64,000 nucleotides of DNA from CAZJHX01 sp964545715 (lineage in GTDB: Bacteria; Myxococcota_A; UBA9042; GCA-2863065), in assembly GCA_964545715.1 (NCBI GenBank), contig CAZJHX010000015.1:32423-96422 (forward strand), written 5' to 3'. Positions 1 through 9,037 of the stretch are shown here, piece after piece. Both the position numbers and the translations under genes were made by a program. The notes under the pieces were generated by a model. That model was given only the letters and a program-made list of their open reading frames with translations. It had not been told where the DNA came from and did not search any database. Positions within the stretch are counted from its first letter, which is position 1. Each line of letters starts with the position of its first letter.

Positions 1-1
1 C

Positions 2-307
2 GACCCCAGCACCGCCGACGCGATGGAGTCGCTGACGTTCGAGGTGCGGCTGCCTCAAGAGACGATCGACGAGGGCGGCCCAATCGCCGCGCGCGTACCG
101 ATCAACACCGCCTGTCCGGGCTGCGGCGGGCATATCATCGCGCGCAAGGACTGCGCCGTGTGCGCGGGGGGCGGCCGTCTGCAGCTCAACGTGCGCGCGT
201 CGCTGCTGATCCCGCGCGCCATCGAACTGGAGGCGCGCGTCATGGTCCCGTGCGACCTGGAGCTGTTCGGCCAGTTTCAGGTCGGCGTGAGGGTGACCCG
301 TGCTTAG
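2..307 (+). CDS. C-terminal part of a DnaJ-like zinc-finger protein (5' truncated by window)
   Basis: The reading frame is open to the left edge of the window, so only the C-terminus is seen; an ATG at 23 is in frame but need not be the start. The visible segment contains two CxxC pairs, CPGCGG and CAVCAGGG, spaced as in the DnaJ cysteine-rich zinc domain, followed by a beta-rich tail like the substrate-binding region of DnaJ/Hsp40. Only one zinc site can be counted, so it may be a J-domain protein with a single zinc centre. A co-chaperone role is an inference from these motifs. Its stop overlaps the GTG start of the next gene by 8 bases, which suggests co-transcription. Confidence 0.6.
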   Translation, partial: DPSTADAMESLTFEVRLPQETIDEGGPIAARVPINTACPGCGGHIIARKDCAVCAGGGRLQLNVRASLLIPRAIELEARVMVPCDLELFGQFQVGVRVTRA

Positions 308-785
308 ATCTACGGCAGCCATCGCCGTCCTGCTGCTGGCGACCCCCGCCGTGGCCGGTCAGGGCGAGCACCACCTGTCGCTGCGGGGCTCCTATGCCAG
401 CGCCCAGGGTCACGGCGCCGGCGCTGCCCTGGCCCACACGTGGGGCATCGACGACTTCTGGAACCTGACCACGGGCGCCGGCTGGTCCATGCTTCCCGAC
501 GAGCCCGAAGACGTGTCGCTGCAGCTGATCAACGTGAACACCGGGGTGCTGTACCACTTGGACGCGTTTCAATGGATTCCCTACGCGGCGCTCACCCTCG
601 GCGGGTACGCCGGCCTGGCAGACGGAGACGCGGAGTTTGCTTTTGGCTTCGAGGTCGGCGGCGGCATCGACTACCGCCCGGCCCGCCGCTGGGGCATCGG
701 CCTGTGGGCGCGCTACAACGTGATGGTTGTGGGCGACGTGCCCAACTACCTGACCGCTGGACTGCAGGCCAACCTGTACTTTTAA
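300..785 (+). CDS. Outer-membrane beta-barrel protein, small
   Basis: 161 residues from a GTG start that overlaps the upstream stop. Residues 1-20 form a signal peptide ending ATPAVAG. The rest is alternating hydrophobic and polar residues rich in Gly, Tyr and Trp, and it ends in LQANLYF. A terminal aromatic residue of this kind is the usual signal for outer-membrane barrel assembly. Eight strands would fit the length. There is no recognisable enzyme motif; function unknown. The barrel call rests on pattern, not on a named family. Confidence 0.7.
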   Translation: MLRSTAAIAVLLLATPAVAGQGEHHLSLRGSYASAQGHGAGAALAHTWGIDDFWNLTTGAGWSMLPDEPEDVSLQLINVNTGVLYHLDAFQWIPYAALTLGGYAGLADGDAEFAFGFEVGGGIDYRPARRWGIGLWARYNVMVVGDVPNYLTAGLQANLYF

Positions 786-803
786 GTGCTGTCTCAGTGC
801 TGT

Positions 804-2159
804 CTAGGTCATCAGCGTAAACGAGAAGCCGACGAGCATCGCAATCGCAAGCCCAACCGGCAGGTACAAAAGCACAGTTAACGAGAAGATGCTGTACGGG
901 AGCGGCGGGGCCGTCATCAGATGTGTGACCAGGCAGGCTGTGCTCGCGAGCATGAGGGTTACGGAGGATCCGATTACCAATTTGGTGGCATCATTGATTT
1001 TCCAGAAAAGGAGCGCGCCGATCCACCCGCACACGGCCCCAAGATAGTACAGAAATGTCAGTGTTCTAGACGGTGGGTCATAGCCGGCTCGCTCAACACG
1101 GCTCCAGATCTGGTCCAAACTCGCCTTGTCGGGACCTGTTGCGACCAGCGCGACGCCCCCCGTCTTACCGAAGCGAAACACAGCCAACCTCTCCAGCTCC
1201 TCTCCGCCGTCCGCCGTGTAGACCGGAAAAATCCGGCCGCTGCTGTAGTAGCGCGTCACCTGTGTGATGCGGTGTAGAAAGGACCAGCTGTCACCGTTTG
1301 CCGACCGAACATCAAGCTCCTCAGCAAGCGCTGCCGCGAATCCTTCGTCGTCCAGTACACGGGTGCTTGTCTCAGTGTCTTCGTCGCTGCGCACCCACAT
1401 CTTGAATACATGCAGGTCGGTTGTCCCGTCAGTGAGATGACGGCACTTCATTCTCACCAGCGCGCCGCGGCAGAAGTGCTGTCTGTCGACTGTCTCCGCA
1501 AAGCCCTCCGGCAATGCGATCGAGAACACTCGTCCCTTCTTGAACGACATCAACGTGAGCCGATCCCGGTCGAAAGCCGTCCGAGGCAACGCCAATCGAA
1601 ACGTGCTCAAGGCAGCGCGCGTTTCGGAACGTCCCGACCCCGGCAGCTCCGTGTGAGCAAGAACGGCGTATGCGGTCGTTGTCCCCTGCCACAGCCACGC
1701 TTCTGTATGGGCCTTCGCGTCCGTTTCCACGGCATAAAGCGGCGCCGCAACGGCCATCGGAGTCGGAAAGCGGAGGTCGCCCGGGAAGCTCGCGCCACCC
1801 GACGTCCAAGTCGGGGCGCTCCCCATGACACTCTTCGTAATCCTCGATGCGGAATCGCGAATTCTCTCGGCGGTGAGCACCGTGTCATTTCCTTGTCGCG
1901 CGTCGCTGTCAGACGGCCTGGTCGTGTGCCAGTGCAGCACGTACACGACGCTGCGAGAAGCCGGCTGAATTGCCTTGACCGCGACCACGGTCTTGGCGTC
2001 GTCGTCCAGATGCACCTTCCATGCGTCGGTGACCTCGAACGCGAAGTGCGTCGTTGGGTCGTGAAACTTCTTCGCCTGAGCAGTCCGTTGGAGAACGGAG
2101 CACGCGCACGAGAGAACCATAACGGCCAGGATTCGGTTTATCGGTCTTTCGAGTGTCAT
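804..2159 (-). CDS. Unknown exported protein with C-terminal membrane segments
   Basis: 451 residues. The N-terminus has a hydrophobic signal-like stretch (about residues 8-28) ending near AQAKKF. A long soluble region follows, and the last 100 residues hold three hydrophobic segments (about 345-365, 375-395 and 405-440), so the protein is probably anchored with its bulk outside the cytoplasm. No conserved motif was recognised. The gene looks somewhat less GC-biased than its neighbours. No strong ribosome-binding site precedes the ATG. It is flanked by transposase debris upstream, which is compatible with an acquired gene, though this is not shown. Confidence 0.6.
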   Translation of the reverse strand: MTLERPINRILAVMVLSCACSVLQRTAQAKKFHDPTTHFAFEVTDAWKVHLDDDAKTVVAVKAIQPASRSVVYVLHWHTTRPSDSDARQGNDTVLTAERIRDSASRITKSVMGSAPTWTSGGASFPGDLRFPTPMAVAAPLYAVETDAKAHTEAWLWQGTTTAYAVLAHTELPGSGRSETRAALSTFRLALPRTAFDRDRLTLMSFKKGRVFSIALPEGFAETVDRQHFCRGALVRMKCRHLTDGTTDLHVFKMWVRSDEDTETSTRVLDDEGFAAALAEELDVRSANGDSWSFLHRITQVTRYYSSGRIFPVYTADGGEELERLAVFRFGKTGGVALVATGPDKASLDQIWSRVERAGYDPPSRTLTFLYYLGAVCGWIGALLFWKINDATKLVIGSSVTLMLASTACLVTHLMTAPPLPYSIFSLTVLLYLPVGLAIAMLVGFSFTLMT

Positions 2160-2280
2160 CGGGTCGATCGTATCGCCATTTGAGGGCGCGCACGGCGGTT
2201 TGTGGTGAAGGTGTCAAGGGGCGGGCAAACGGATCGCTCATAGTGCGGCCAAGCGGATCCCAGAATCGGGGCCGATCGAA

Positions 2281-2890
2281 GCTGGCAGACCGTCCGGCGT
2301 CAAACGCGCACACCCCGCCGCGGTGGTCTTCGTGCAGCAATTCTCCGACGGCGCCGGCCAGTGGATGCACTTGCACGTTCTCGCGGTTGACTGCGTCTTC
2401 CATGAGCGCTCCCACTCACTGGCCGTCTCGTTCTCCCCGCAGCCACCCCCGACACAGCCCGAGGCCCCGACGGCGCCCTCCTACACGACTGCGCATCCGC
2501 CCCGGCTCGAACCGTACGCCGACCCAGGCCGCCCCCCTCGCGCGCACGTCACGTTCCCCTGTATGCCCGCCATGACGACTTCGGCCTGCATGCCGGCGTC
2601 TCCATTCCGCCCGCTTGCCCCGTCGCACTAGACTAGAACGCCTGTGCCGGTACATGGCACGACCCGCCATCGCCGAGACCCGTCTCACCAAGCTCGACGA
2701 CGACCGCATCGTCCTCACGCTCAAGCGCCCCCGCGGCACCGGCAAACAGCTCGTCTTCGAGCCCGTGGCCTTCCTCGCCCGGCTCGCCGCCCTCGTCCCG
2801 CCCCCAAATCGAGATCTCACCCGACTCTGGGGCGCTTGCCCCGGCAGCCCCATCCGCCAGGCCGCCATCCCTCCGCCATCAACACCGTGA
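2281..2890 (+). pseudogene. IS91-family (Y2-type) transposase remnant, frameshifted
   Basis: Three pieces in different frames match the order of an IS91-type transposase. Positions 2284-2405 encode AVVFVQQFSDGAGQW..HLHVLAVDCVF, matching the VVQRFGxxLNLNxHFH..LDGVF block. Positions 2568-2634 encode DDFGLHAGVSIP, matching D(E/D)FxLHAGVxxP. Positions 2636-2870 encode LERLCRYMARPAIAETRL and FEPVAFLARLAALVPPP, matching the C-terminal block. The N-terminal zinc finger and a continuous frame are missing. The element is dead. The stretch 2160-2280 before it and 2891-2990 after it show nothing else convincing. Confidence 0.75.
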
Positions 2891-2990
2891 CCTTCACCCA
2901 TAGGCGGGTTAGGTCCACTGCGACGGGGATTAGGGTGTGAACGCGCTTATGATTCCGGCCGGCATGTCCGGCGACGAGCTGTAAGAGCCG

Positions 2991-3671
2991 CTATTTGCCC
3001 GTGTCAACGGCGGCGCGCCGTGCGGCCAGCTCGACGGCGCATGCACGGCCCGTGCGTAGCGTCAGCGCCCGGTTCATGCCCGCTCCCACTGCGACGCCAA
3101 CGAAAGGGATGAGCCTAAGGGCCGACCGCGACGCCGCTCGCAGCGCGATGGCGCCGAGAACGGTCGCGATGGCCTTGCCGATTCGACGAGGTGCGTAATT
3201 CCAGATGGCGCTCGCCTCGATCGAGATCGCGTCGCCGACGGCGCTGCCGCCGGACGGCCTGTCGTACGACTGGACGGACGCGAGCAGAAAGGCGAGCTGA
3301 CGTTCATTCGGCTGTCTGATGTCGAAGCCGTAGTGCCACGCGAGCGCCAGTGCCATCTCGACCTCGTACTTCAGAATCAGTGTCACGTCCGCCAGCGCGC
3401 CGCCCACGGCGATTGCGGTACCGACGCCGGGCATGATCGCCGGCAGGGCGGTGGCTCCACCGCTGAATGCCGACCGCCGTGCGAAGGTCCGCACGAGTTG
3501 CTCCGCTACCTCGGTGCGCCAGGCGGCCTCAGTGTCGAATCCACAGCGCTGAACACGCCCGCGATGTAGATCGACCTCCGACATCAGGAACTCGTTGGTT
3601 GCGACGAGTGAGTCCACTGCGCTGTAAAGTCGGCTGCCGGCGTCGTTGGTAGGTGTATGGGCCTCGGTCAT
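2991..3671 (-). CDS. EcsC-family protein
   Basis: 226 residues from ATG at 3671, chosen because GGGAGGA lies 6-7 bases upstream; a longer frame exists but lacks this. The centre reads PGVGTAIAVGGALADV, then KYEVEMALALAWHYGFD, and later RSALRLIPFVGVAVGAG. This arrangement of paired hydrophobic helices with a Tyr-Gly turn is typical of the EcsC family. That family is named after a Bacillus protein encoded with an ABC transporter, and its biochemical role is not established. It is divergently transcribed from an FHA-sigma-54 activator, and a sigma-54 promoter lies 38 bases upstream of its start, so it is the likely target of that regulator. Confidence 0.8.
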   Translation of the reverse strand: MTEAHTPTNDAGSRLYSAVDSLVATNEFLMSEVDLHRGRVQRCGFDTEAAWRTEVAEQLVRTFARRSAFSGGATALPAIMPGVGTAIAVGGALADVTLILKYEVEMALALAWHYGFDIRQPNERQLAFLLASVQSYDRPSGGSAVGDAISIEASAIWNYAPRRIGKAIATVLGAIALRAASRSALRLIPFVGVAVGAGMNRALTLRTGRACAVELAARRAAVDTGK

Positions 3672-3708
3672 GGTGTCCTCCCGGTATGTTGCGATGACGC
3701 TGTGCGAG

Positions 3709-3723
3709 GCATGAGCCGTGCCA
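3709..3723 (-). promoter_or_regulatory. Sigma-54 (-24/-12) promoter of the EcsC gene
   Basis: On the minus strand the sequence is TGGCAC-GGCTC-ATGC. This has the full -24 element, the required 5-base spacer and the invariant GC of the -12 element; only the first T of TTGC differs. Transcription would begin near 3697, giving a leader of about 26 bases with a ribosome-binding site before the ATG at 3671. The adjacent divergent gene encodes a sigma-54 activator. Assigned by consensus match and position. Confidence 0.7.
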
Positions 3724-3816
3724 GGGCGGGAAAGAACGAGCAGCATGCCGTATGGGCCTTTGCGTTGCCCCACGATGCGTGTCACCTTCACGTGAACCTC
3801 GAAACACGGGTAACAC

Positions 3817-5130
3817 GTGAGTAAACACCGCAGTGGGTCGTCGACGGTGACGGCCTCGACCGTGCAGTCACGGCCGCCGCCCGGCCCACCGGCGTGGGCA
3901 CTCGTGGTGATCCACGCTCCGCGAACGGATCAGGTCGGGTTGTCCGTGCCGCTCTCGCAGACCGTTCGTATCGGCCGCTCACGAACCTGTGAGCTGCGGC
4001 TGGACGACGCCCAGAGCAGCCGCGTGCACGCTCGAATCGTGGTGGCGGCGGGCGCGTTCGTTCTCGAGGATCAAGGGAGTCGCCACGGGTGCAGCGTCAA
4101 CGGCGCGCCCGTGCACAGCCCCGCTCCGCTCGCTGCCGGCGATGTGATTCGTGTCGGCCGATCGCTGTTGATGGTCGATCGCGCCGTCGAAGACAGAGCG
4201 TCGAAGTCCCCGCTATTGGGTATTTCATCCGCCATTGCAAACGTGCGCGCTCAGTTGGGCCGCGTGGCACGGTCAACTCTAGCTGTGCGGCTGATGGGAG
4301 AGACCGGTACTGGCAAGGAGCTCGCGGCAACGATGGTGCACGATCTCAGCGGCCGTCGCGGACGGTTTGTCGCGGTCAATTGCGCCACGCTGCCATCGAA
4401 CCTCGCCGAGAGCGCACTGTTTGGGCACGTTCGTGGGGCATTTACCGGTGCGGTAGCCAATCGCAAGGGTGTCTTCGAAGAGGCTGACGGCGGGACACTG
4501 TTCTTGGATGAGCTGGGCGACCTCAGCCCTGAGGTTCAGCCGCGGCTTTTGCGCGTCCTCGAGGATGGCGTCATTGTTCCTCTGGGCGGATCGCGGCCCG
4601 TACGAGTAGACGTGCGTCTGGTCTCAGCGACGCACCAGCGCCTGGGCAAGGAGACCTTCCGCGGGGACCTGCTCGCGCGCATCGACGAGTGGCCGCTAAC
4701 GCTGCCGCCGTTACGCGAACGGCGCGGTGACATCCCACTACTGGCGTGCACGTTTCTGCACCAGGCATCCCCGGGCAGGGGCTTCACGGCTGAAGCGCTT
4801 GAGACGCTCGCGACACACCGTTGGCCGGCGAATGTGCGAGAGTTGCGATCGTTGTGCCGCTGGCTGGCAGTCGCCGTCGACGACTCCGATGTGATCGAAC
4901 GTCATCACATCGTGGCTCGTCTGCAAGCCGAGGGCGCCGACGCTGCCCCGGTCGACCGCCCGACCACGCCCGTTGCCGACCTGCGGTCACTGCTGCGACG
5001 ACACGGCGGGAACGTGGCAGAGGTGGCGCGACAGGTTGGTGTGAGTCGCAAGACACTGTACAAACGACTGCGAGAGGAGAGCATCGATCTGGTCGACTTT
5101 CGAACAGACGATTCCGGACGGGAGCATTGA
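3817..5130 (+). CDS. FHA-domain sigma-54-dependent transcriptional activator
   Basis: 437 residues from a GTG start. An FHA domain (about residues 45-120) shows the phosphothreonine-binding signature IGRSRTCELRLDD, then SSRVHA and a GSRHG turn. The AAA+ domain has Walker A GETGTGKE at 161-168, the sigma-54 contact loop GAFTGA at 207-212 and Walker B GTLFLDE. The C-terminus (about 390-430) is a Fis-type helix-turn-helix. In this protein class, known from myxobacteria, the FHA domain takes the place of a response-regulator receiver and senses Ser/Thr phosphorylation. The stop overlaps the start of a Ser/Thr kinase by one base, so the kinase is the likely upstream signal. A sigma-54 promoter in the divergent gap points to the EcsC gene as target. 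Confidence 0.93.
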   Translation: MSKHRSGSSTVTASTVQSRPPPGPPAWALVVIHAPRTDQVGLSVPLSQTVRIGRSRTCELRLDDAQSSRVHARIVVAAGAFVLEDQGSRHGCSVNGAPVHSPAPLAAGDVIRVGRSLLMVDRAVEDRASKSPLLGISSAIANVRAQLGRVARSTLAVRLMGETGTGKELAATMVHDLSGRRGRFVAVNCATLPSNLAESALFGHVRGAFTGAVANRKGVFEEADGGTLFLDELGDLSPEVQPRLLRVLEDGVIVPLGGSRPVRVDVRLVSATHQRLGKETFRGDLLARIDEWPLTLPPLRERRGDIPLLACTFLHQASPGRGFTAEALETLATHRWPANVRELRSLCRWLAVAVDDSDVIERHHIVARLQAEGADAAPVDRPTTPVADLRSLLRRHGGNVAEVARQVGVSRKTLYKRLREESIDLVDFRTDDSGREH

Positions 5131-6851
5131 TGTCGACGGCTGCATGGCACTGCCCTGACTGCGGTCGCAACTACGACGAGCTGGTTCCGGAACCCCCGAT
5201 CTGCATCCACGACGGCACGGATTTGAAGCGGGCCTCGCAAGCCGCCACGCCTGACCCGACGGGGCCCGTGCCGTTGACGTCCGATTTGCAGGACCGCTAC
5301 GAGGTGCTGGATCAAATCGGTGAGGGCGGCATGGGCATTGTCTATCGGGCCCGCCAGCGGAGTCTCGGTCGAATGGTCGCCATGAAGGTCATCCGGCCGG
5401 ACCGAGCCATGGACGCACAGTATGTGAAGCGGTTTTTACGGGAGGTGAAGGTCACGAGCCAGCTCGGTCACCCCAACGTAGTCACTGTGCACGACTACGG
5501 CACTATGTCCGATGGCCGGCTCTTCCTCGTCGAAGAGCTCCTCGACGCAGAGACCCTGGATGATCGGATCCAGCAGGGGCCGATCTCATCGCAGCGCGCC
5601 GTGGCCATCGCTGCCCAGATGTGTGACGGTCTCGAGGCGGCGCACAAAATGAGCATCGTGCACCGCGATATGAAGCCCCAGAATGTGTGCCTGCAGTCGG
5701 GAGCAGGTCCGATGGGGGACTTCGTCAAGTTGCTCGACTTCGGGCTGGCGCGGCCCATGGGTGGCAGCTCAGTGATGGCGATCACGCGAACCGGGCAGAT
5801 CTGCGGTACGCCGGCATACATGAGCCCCGAACAGGTCCGTGGCGAGGAAGCGACACCCGCCAGCGACATCTACGCGGTAGGTCTGATCGTGTACGAGATG
5901 TTGACGGGCACACTGCCGTTTCAGATGCGGAACGTCAGCGAGGCGCTCACGGCTCACCTACACGAGACTCCTCGCTCGCTGGAGGCCGCGTTGCCGTCGG
6001 TTCCCTGGCCGCCGGCGCTCGAAGACGCGATCGCCGCCGCGCTGGAGAAAGATCCCAACCGTCGCCCGCCGACAGTCGACGCTTTCAAACGACTGCTTCG
6101 AAGCGCCGTCGGCCAGCGTCCAACCAACCCACAAATGCCGGTCGTCGGTCGGGAGGCCGGCGATCGCGGACTGACCCGCTCGCTGATGATCGCGGGTCTA
6201 TTGATCCTGGTAACCACCCTGGGTTTCTGGTCGGTGCTGCAGTACACAGAGGATGGTGAGTCCACGGCACAGACCGTGGCCGCTGTCAGTGGGGCGCCGG
6301 ACCCTTCGCCGAATGTCAGGAGCGTGACTCCCGCCCTGACCACCGACCTGGCGCAGCTGCCGGACTTTCCGGATAAGCAGCGGCTTGTGGCCGTAATCGC
6401 AAAGCTGGGGGTGGACTGGGACACCGTATGGGCGAACAGCTATGACGACGTGCGCCATAGATTACAGGGCGAGCGTCACCATCAACCGAGGCGGCGGTCG
6501 GTTTTGCGAGAGATCGAACTCAGGTGGTCGTCCTTTGACGCGGAGAATGTCAAGCGTTCGCAAGTTCGTCTTCAGCTCGGGTTTCTCGAGGATCGCCTGA
6601 TTCGGCTGTACATGCGGTTTTTCACACATAAAGAGGCCGCGATCTTGTCGAAAAGTCTCGTTGAGTCACTCGGCCCGAAAGACAAGTTTGCGTCTGGGAG
6701 ACCGCTCGAGTCGAGCACGTGGTATCTCGGAGACCACACGCTGCGACTGTACGAGTACTTCGGCAAAGGCACGGACCGAGGTTTCGCCATAACCCCGGCG
6801 GGCGGCCTGGCCCGGATCAAGGAGGCTCAAGCAGCGGCCGAGGCTAAGTGA
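5130..6851 (+). CDS. Ser/Thr protein kinase, membrane-anchored
   Basis: 573 residues. The ATG at 5130 overlaps the previous stop (TGATG). A short N-terminal zinc-ribbon-like stretch (CPDCG, then CIHDGT) precedes a Hanks-type kinase domain (about 57-330). The domain has glycine loop GEGGMGIVYRA, catalytic Lys86 in VAMK, HRDMKPQN, DFG and the activation-loop GTPAYMSPEQ, so the kinase should be active. A single membrane segment follows (about 350-372), and then roughly 200 residues outside the membrane with no recognised domain, perhaps a sensor. Co-transcription with the FHA activator suggests phosphorylation of that regulator. This pairing is an inference from gene order. Confidence 0.93.
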   Translation: MSTAAWHCPDCGRNYDELVPEPPICIHDGTDLKRASQAATPDPTGPVPLTSDLQDRYEVLDQIGEGGMGIVYRARQRSLGRMVAMKVIRPDRAMDAQYVKRFLREVKVTSQLGHPNVVTVHDYGTMSDGRLFLVEELLDAETLDDRIQQGPISSQRAVAIAAQMCDGLEAAHKMSIVHRDMKPQNVCLQSGAGPMGDFVKLLDFGLARPMGGSSVMAITRTGQICGTPAYMSPEQVRGEEATPASDIYAVGLIVYEMLTGTLPFQMRNVSEALTAHLHETPRSLEAALPSVPWPPALEDAIAAALEKDPNRRPPTVDAFKRLLRSAVGQRPTNPQMPVVGREAGDRGLTRSLMIAGLLILVTTLGFWSVLQYTEDGESTAQTVAAVSGAPDPSPNVRSVTPALTTDLAQLPDFPDKQRLVAVIAKLGVDWDTVWANSYDDVRHRLQGERHHQPRRRSVLREIELRWSSFDAENVKRSQVRLQLGFLEDRLIRLYMRFFTHKEAAILSKSLVESLGPKDKFASGRPLESSTWYLGDHTLRLYEYFGKGTDRGFAITPAGGLARIKEAQAAAEAK

Positions 6852-6965
6852 GCTAGCGGACCAGCAGCTTGTCCACCTTCGAATGCGGAACTCCGGCATC
6901 ACCGCCACCCACACCGGGTATCGCGCGGTTGACCGCTTGAGAGGAGGTCTGGGCCGCCGACACGA

Positions 6966-7260
6966 TTAGCCGCCGGTGACGGTCAGCACCATCGGCAGCG
7001 ACTCACTCTGCTGCTGCGGCTTGTAGAACGGGTAGGCCGTCGCGGCCGGCGTCGTCACCTCCATGGCGAAACGCGGGCTCAGCGGGATGGCCACCTCAAA
7101 AGGCCACGCCGGGCTCGTCGGGCAGCTTTCGGGCCCGAATCTCCACGCATGCCCGATTCGTCGATTTGATGCCGCGCAGCAGGCCTGGGAGACCGTGCGA
7201 GATCCAGTCGCCCGAAAAGCGCACCAGCGCAGCCTTCAGCGGGCCAACCCGGCCCAGCCC
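6966..7260 (-). pseudogene. Frameshifted C-terminal gene fragment, unknown
   Basis: On the minus strand 7260-7095 reads ALVRFSGDWISHGLP..., then EIRARKLPDEPGVAF, and stops at TGA. Shifting one base continues as EVAIPLSPRF...AYPFYKPQQQ to a TAA at 6966. The joined sequence looks like the end of one real protein broken by a single frameshift, with no start upstream. No family was recognised. Downstream, 6853-6965 holds a further 37-codon minus-strand frame ending HSKVDKLLVR, which I cannot interpret. The region 6852-7654 contains only such debris. Confidence 0.45.
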
Positions 7261-7378
7261 ACCTGTGTCTCCTCAAGACTTGTCTGCCCAAGAAGGTCAG
7301 GCACTTCCGGTCTCCACGCTCGCCCGAGATTCACCGTCTCACGTCCAGGATCCCGCGGCCATGCTCACCTTCCCCCGG

Positions 7379-7575
7379 CTCTTGCGAGATCGCGTGCCGA
7401 CCTCGTCCTCGAGAACCTGGCCCTCCGACCGCGGCTTCTGGGTCGCATTCCGCGCGTCGTGAAGTGGCGCCACGCCATTCGACTGGTCCGCGACTGCATC
7501 GCGTACCATCACGAGGACCGAACGCATCTTGGGCTCGACAAGGACACGCCGCTGGGCCGGGCAGTCCCGTCGTGG
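7379..7575 (+). pseudogene. Integrase-core (rve) transposase remnant with internal deletion
   Basis: The frame reads ARSRADLVLENLALR, the usual N-terminal helix of an IS481/IS3-like transposase. It then jumps directly to RHAIRLVRDCIAYHHEDRTHLGLDKDTP, which is the C-terminal tail of the same kind of protein (typically YxYYHExRTHLGLxKDTP). Almost the whole DDE catalytic core is missing, so the two ends are fused by deletion. It cannot be active. No terminal repeats were found. Confidence 0.65.
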
Positions 7576-7654
7576 CTGACTAGACGGAGGCTCCCGGAAT
7601 CACTGTGCTGTGGGCTCGGCGGAGTTTTGCACCAGACGACCTCTATTTCTAGAA

Positions 7655-9037
7655 TCAGCCGGTGTGCTTGCCGGGTTTGTTGATCCCACGCTCGGCTTTC
7701 GGCCGCGGATCCGGCCGGTACTTGCTGGACCGTTGCCGAATCGTAAGCCGCAGCGGCGACGCCGCGAAGTCGAACGTCTCCCGCAGCTGATTGGTCAGGT
7801 AGCGCTCGTAGGCGACCGGAAACCCGTCCGGCGGCATGTTGCTGACCAGCACGAAGGTCGGCGGCGCTGCTCGTGCCTGGGTCACGTAATAGACCTTCAC
7901 TGCGCGCTTCTTGTACAGCGGCGGTGGCCGGCGCGAGATCGCGCCCTGGAACCAGGAGTTGATCGCGGCCGTCGGGATGCGCCGTCGCCAGTTCTCCGCG
8001 GCCTGGTCGATGAGCTCCAGCACCTTGATCGCGCGCTTGCCGGTCAGCGCGCTGATGAAGACCATCGGCACAAAGCTCATCGACGCCCGATGCTGGACAA
8101 AGTCCTCCTGCAGCAGCTGCGCGGTGCGGTGATCCTTGTCGACCACGTCCCATTTGTTCATCGCGATGACCAGGGCTCGGCCACGCTTGAGGGCCATGTT
8201 GGCGATGCGCGCGTCCTGGTCCGAGAAGCCGTCCTTGGCGTCGACCACGAGCACCACGACGTGGCTGCGCTCCATGCTCTGGATCGCCTTGATGACGCCG
8301 AACTTCTCGACGGCCAGCGAGATGCCGCGGCGCCGGCGCATGCCCACGGTGTCGATCAGCGTGTAGCGCTTCTCGCCGTACTCGAACTCGGTGTCGATCG
8401 AGTCGCGCGTGGTGCCGGCTACGCTGCTGACGATCAGGCGCTCTTTGCCCAGCAGGCGGTTGATCAGCGTGGACTTGCCCGCGTTGGGGCGCCCGACCAC
8501 GGCGATGCGGATGCGGTGCTCGTCATCCTCGTCAAACTCGGCGGGGGGCAACACGTTGACGATCTTCTCGAGCAGGTCGGCCACACCGGCTGAGTGCTCG
8601 GCGCTGATCGGCCACAGCTCGTCCACGCCCAGGGCGTAGAACTCCATGACGTCGTCGCTCTGCTTGTGGCCGTCAATCTTGTTGACGCAGACCAGCACCG
8701 GCTTCTTGGACTGGCGCAGAACGGCGTGCACCTGTTCGTCCACCGTCGTCAGGCCCGAGCGGCCGTCCACCAGGAACAGCGTGACGTCGGCCTCCTCGAC
8801 GGCGAGCTGGGCCTGCTCACGCATGAGCGGCAGCATGCCCTCGTCGCTCTCCGGATCGAAGCCGCCGGTGTCGATGACCGTGAACGTGCGGCCGAAGTGC
8901 TCGGCGCGCCCGTAGTTTCGGTCGCGCGTGATGCCGGGCTCATCCAGCACCAACGCCTTGCGCTGGCCGATCAGGCGGTTGAACAGCGTGGACTTGCCGA
9001 CGTTGGGCCGGCCGACGATAGCGACGATTGGGATCAT
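7655..9037 (-). CDS. der: Ribosome-assembly GTPase Der (EngA)
   Basis: 460 residues with the diagnostic tandem of two GTPase domains. The first has GRPNVGKST at the N-terminus, DTGGFDP and NKID; the second has GRPNAGKST near residue 180, DTVGMRRR and NKWD. A C-terminal KH-like domain (about 350-440) is followed by a basic tail. Der binds the 50S subunit and is needed for its maturation. The start overlaps the era stop (ATGA), so the two GTPase genes are co-transcribed. Divergently placed yfgM-like and bamB genes recall the yfgM-bamB-der order of gammaproteobacteria, although here der lies on the opposite strand. Confidence 0.98.
   Translation of the reverse strand: MIPIVAIVGRPNVGKSTLFNRLIGQRKALVLDEPGITRDRNYGRAEHFGRTFTVIDTGGFDPESDEGMLPLMREQAQLAVEEADVTLFLVDGRSGLTTVDEQVHAVLRQSKKPVLVCVNKIDGHKQSDDVMEFYALGVDELWPISAEHSAGVADLLEKIVNVLPPAEFDEDDEHRIRIAVVGRPNAGKSTLINRLLGKERLIVSSVAGTTRDSIDTEFEYGEKRYTLIDTVGMRRRRGISLAVEKFGVIKAIQSMERSHVVVLVVDAKDGFSDQDARIANMALKRGRALVIAMNKWDVVDKDHRTAQLLQEDFVQHRASMSFVPMVFISALTGKRAIKVLELIDQAAENWRRRIPTAAINSWFQGAISRRPPPLYKKRAVKVYYVTQARAAPPTFVLVSNMPPDGFPVAYERYLTNQLRETFDFAASPLRLTIRQRSSKYRPDPRPKAERGINKPGKHTG

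Noticed and set aside
2938..2991. Possible start of an IS5-like transposase (MSGDEL then a stop, then EPLFARVNG)
   Set aside because: Only about 15 residues resemble such a start, a stop interrupts it, and it runs into the coding end of the EcsC gene.
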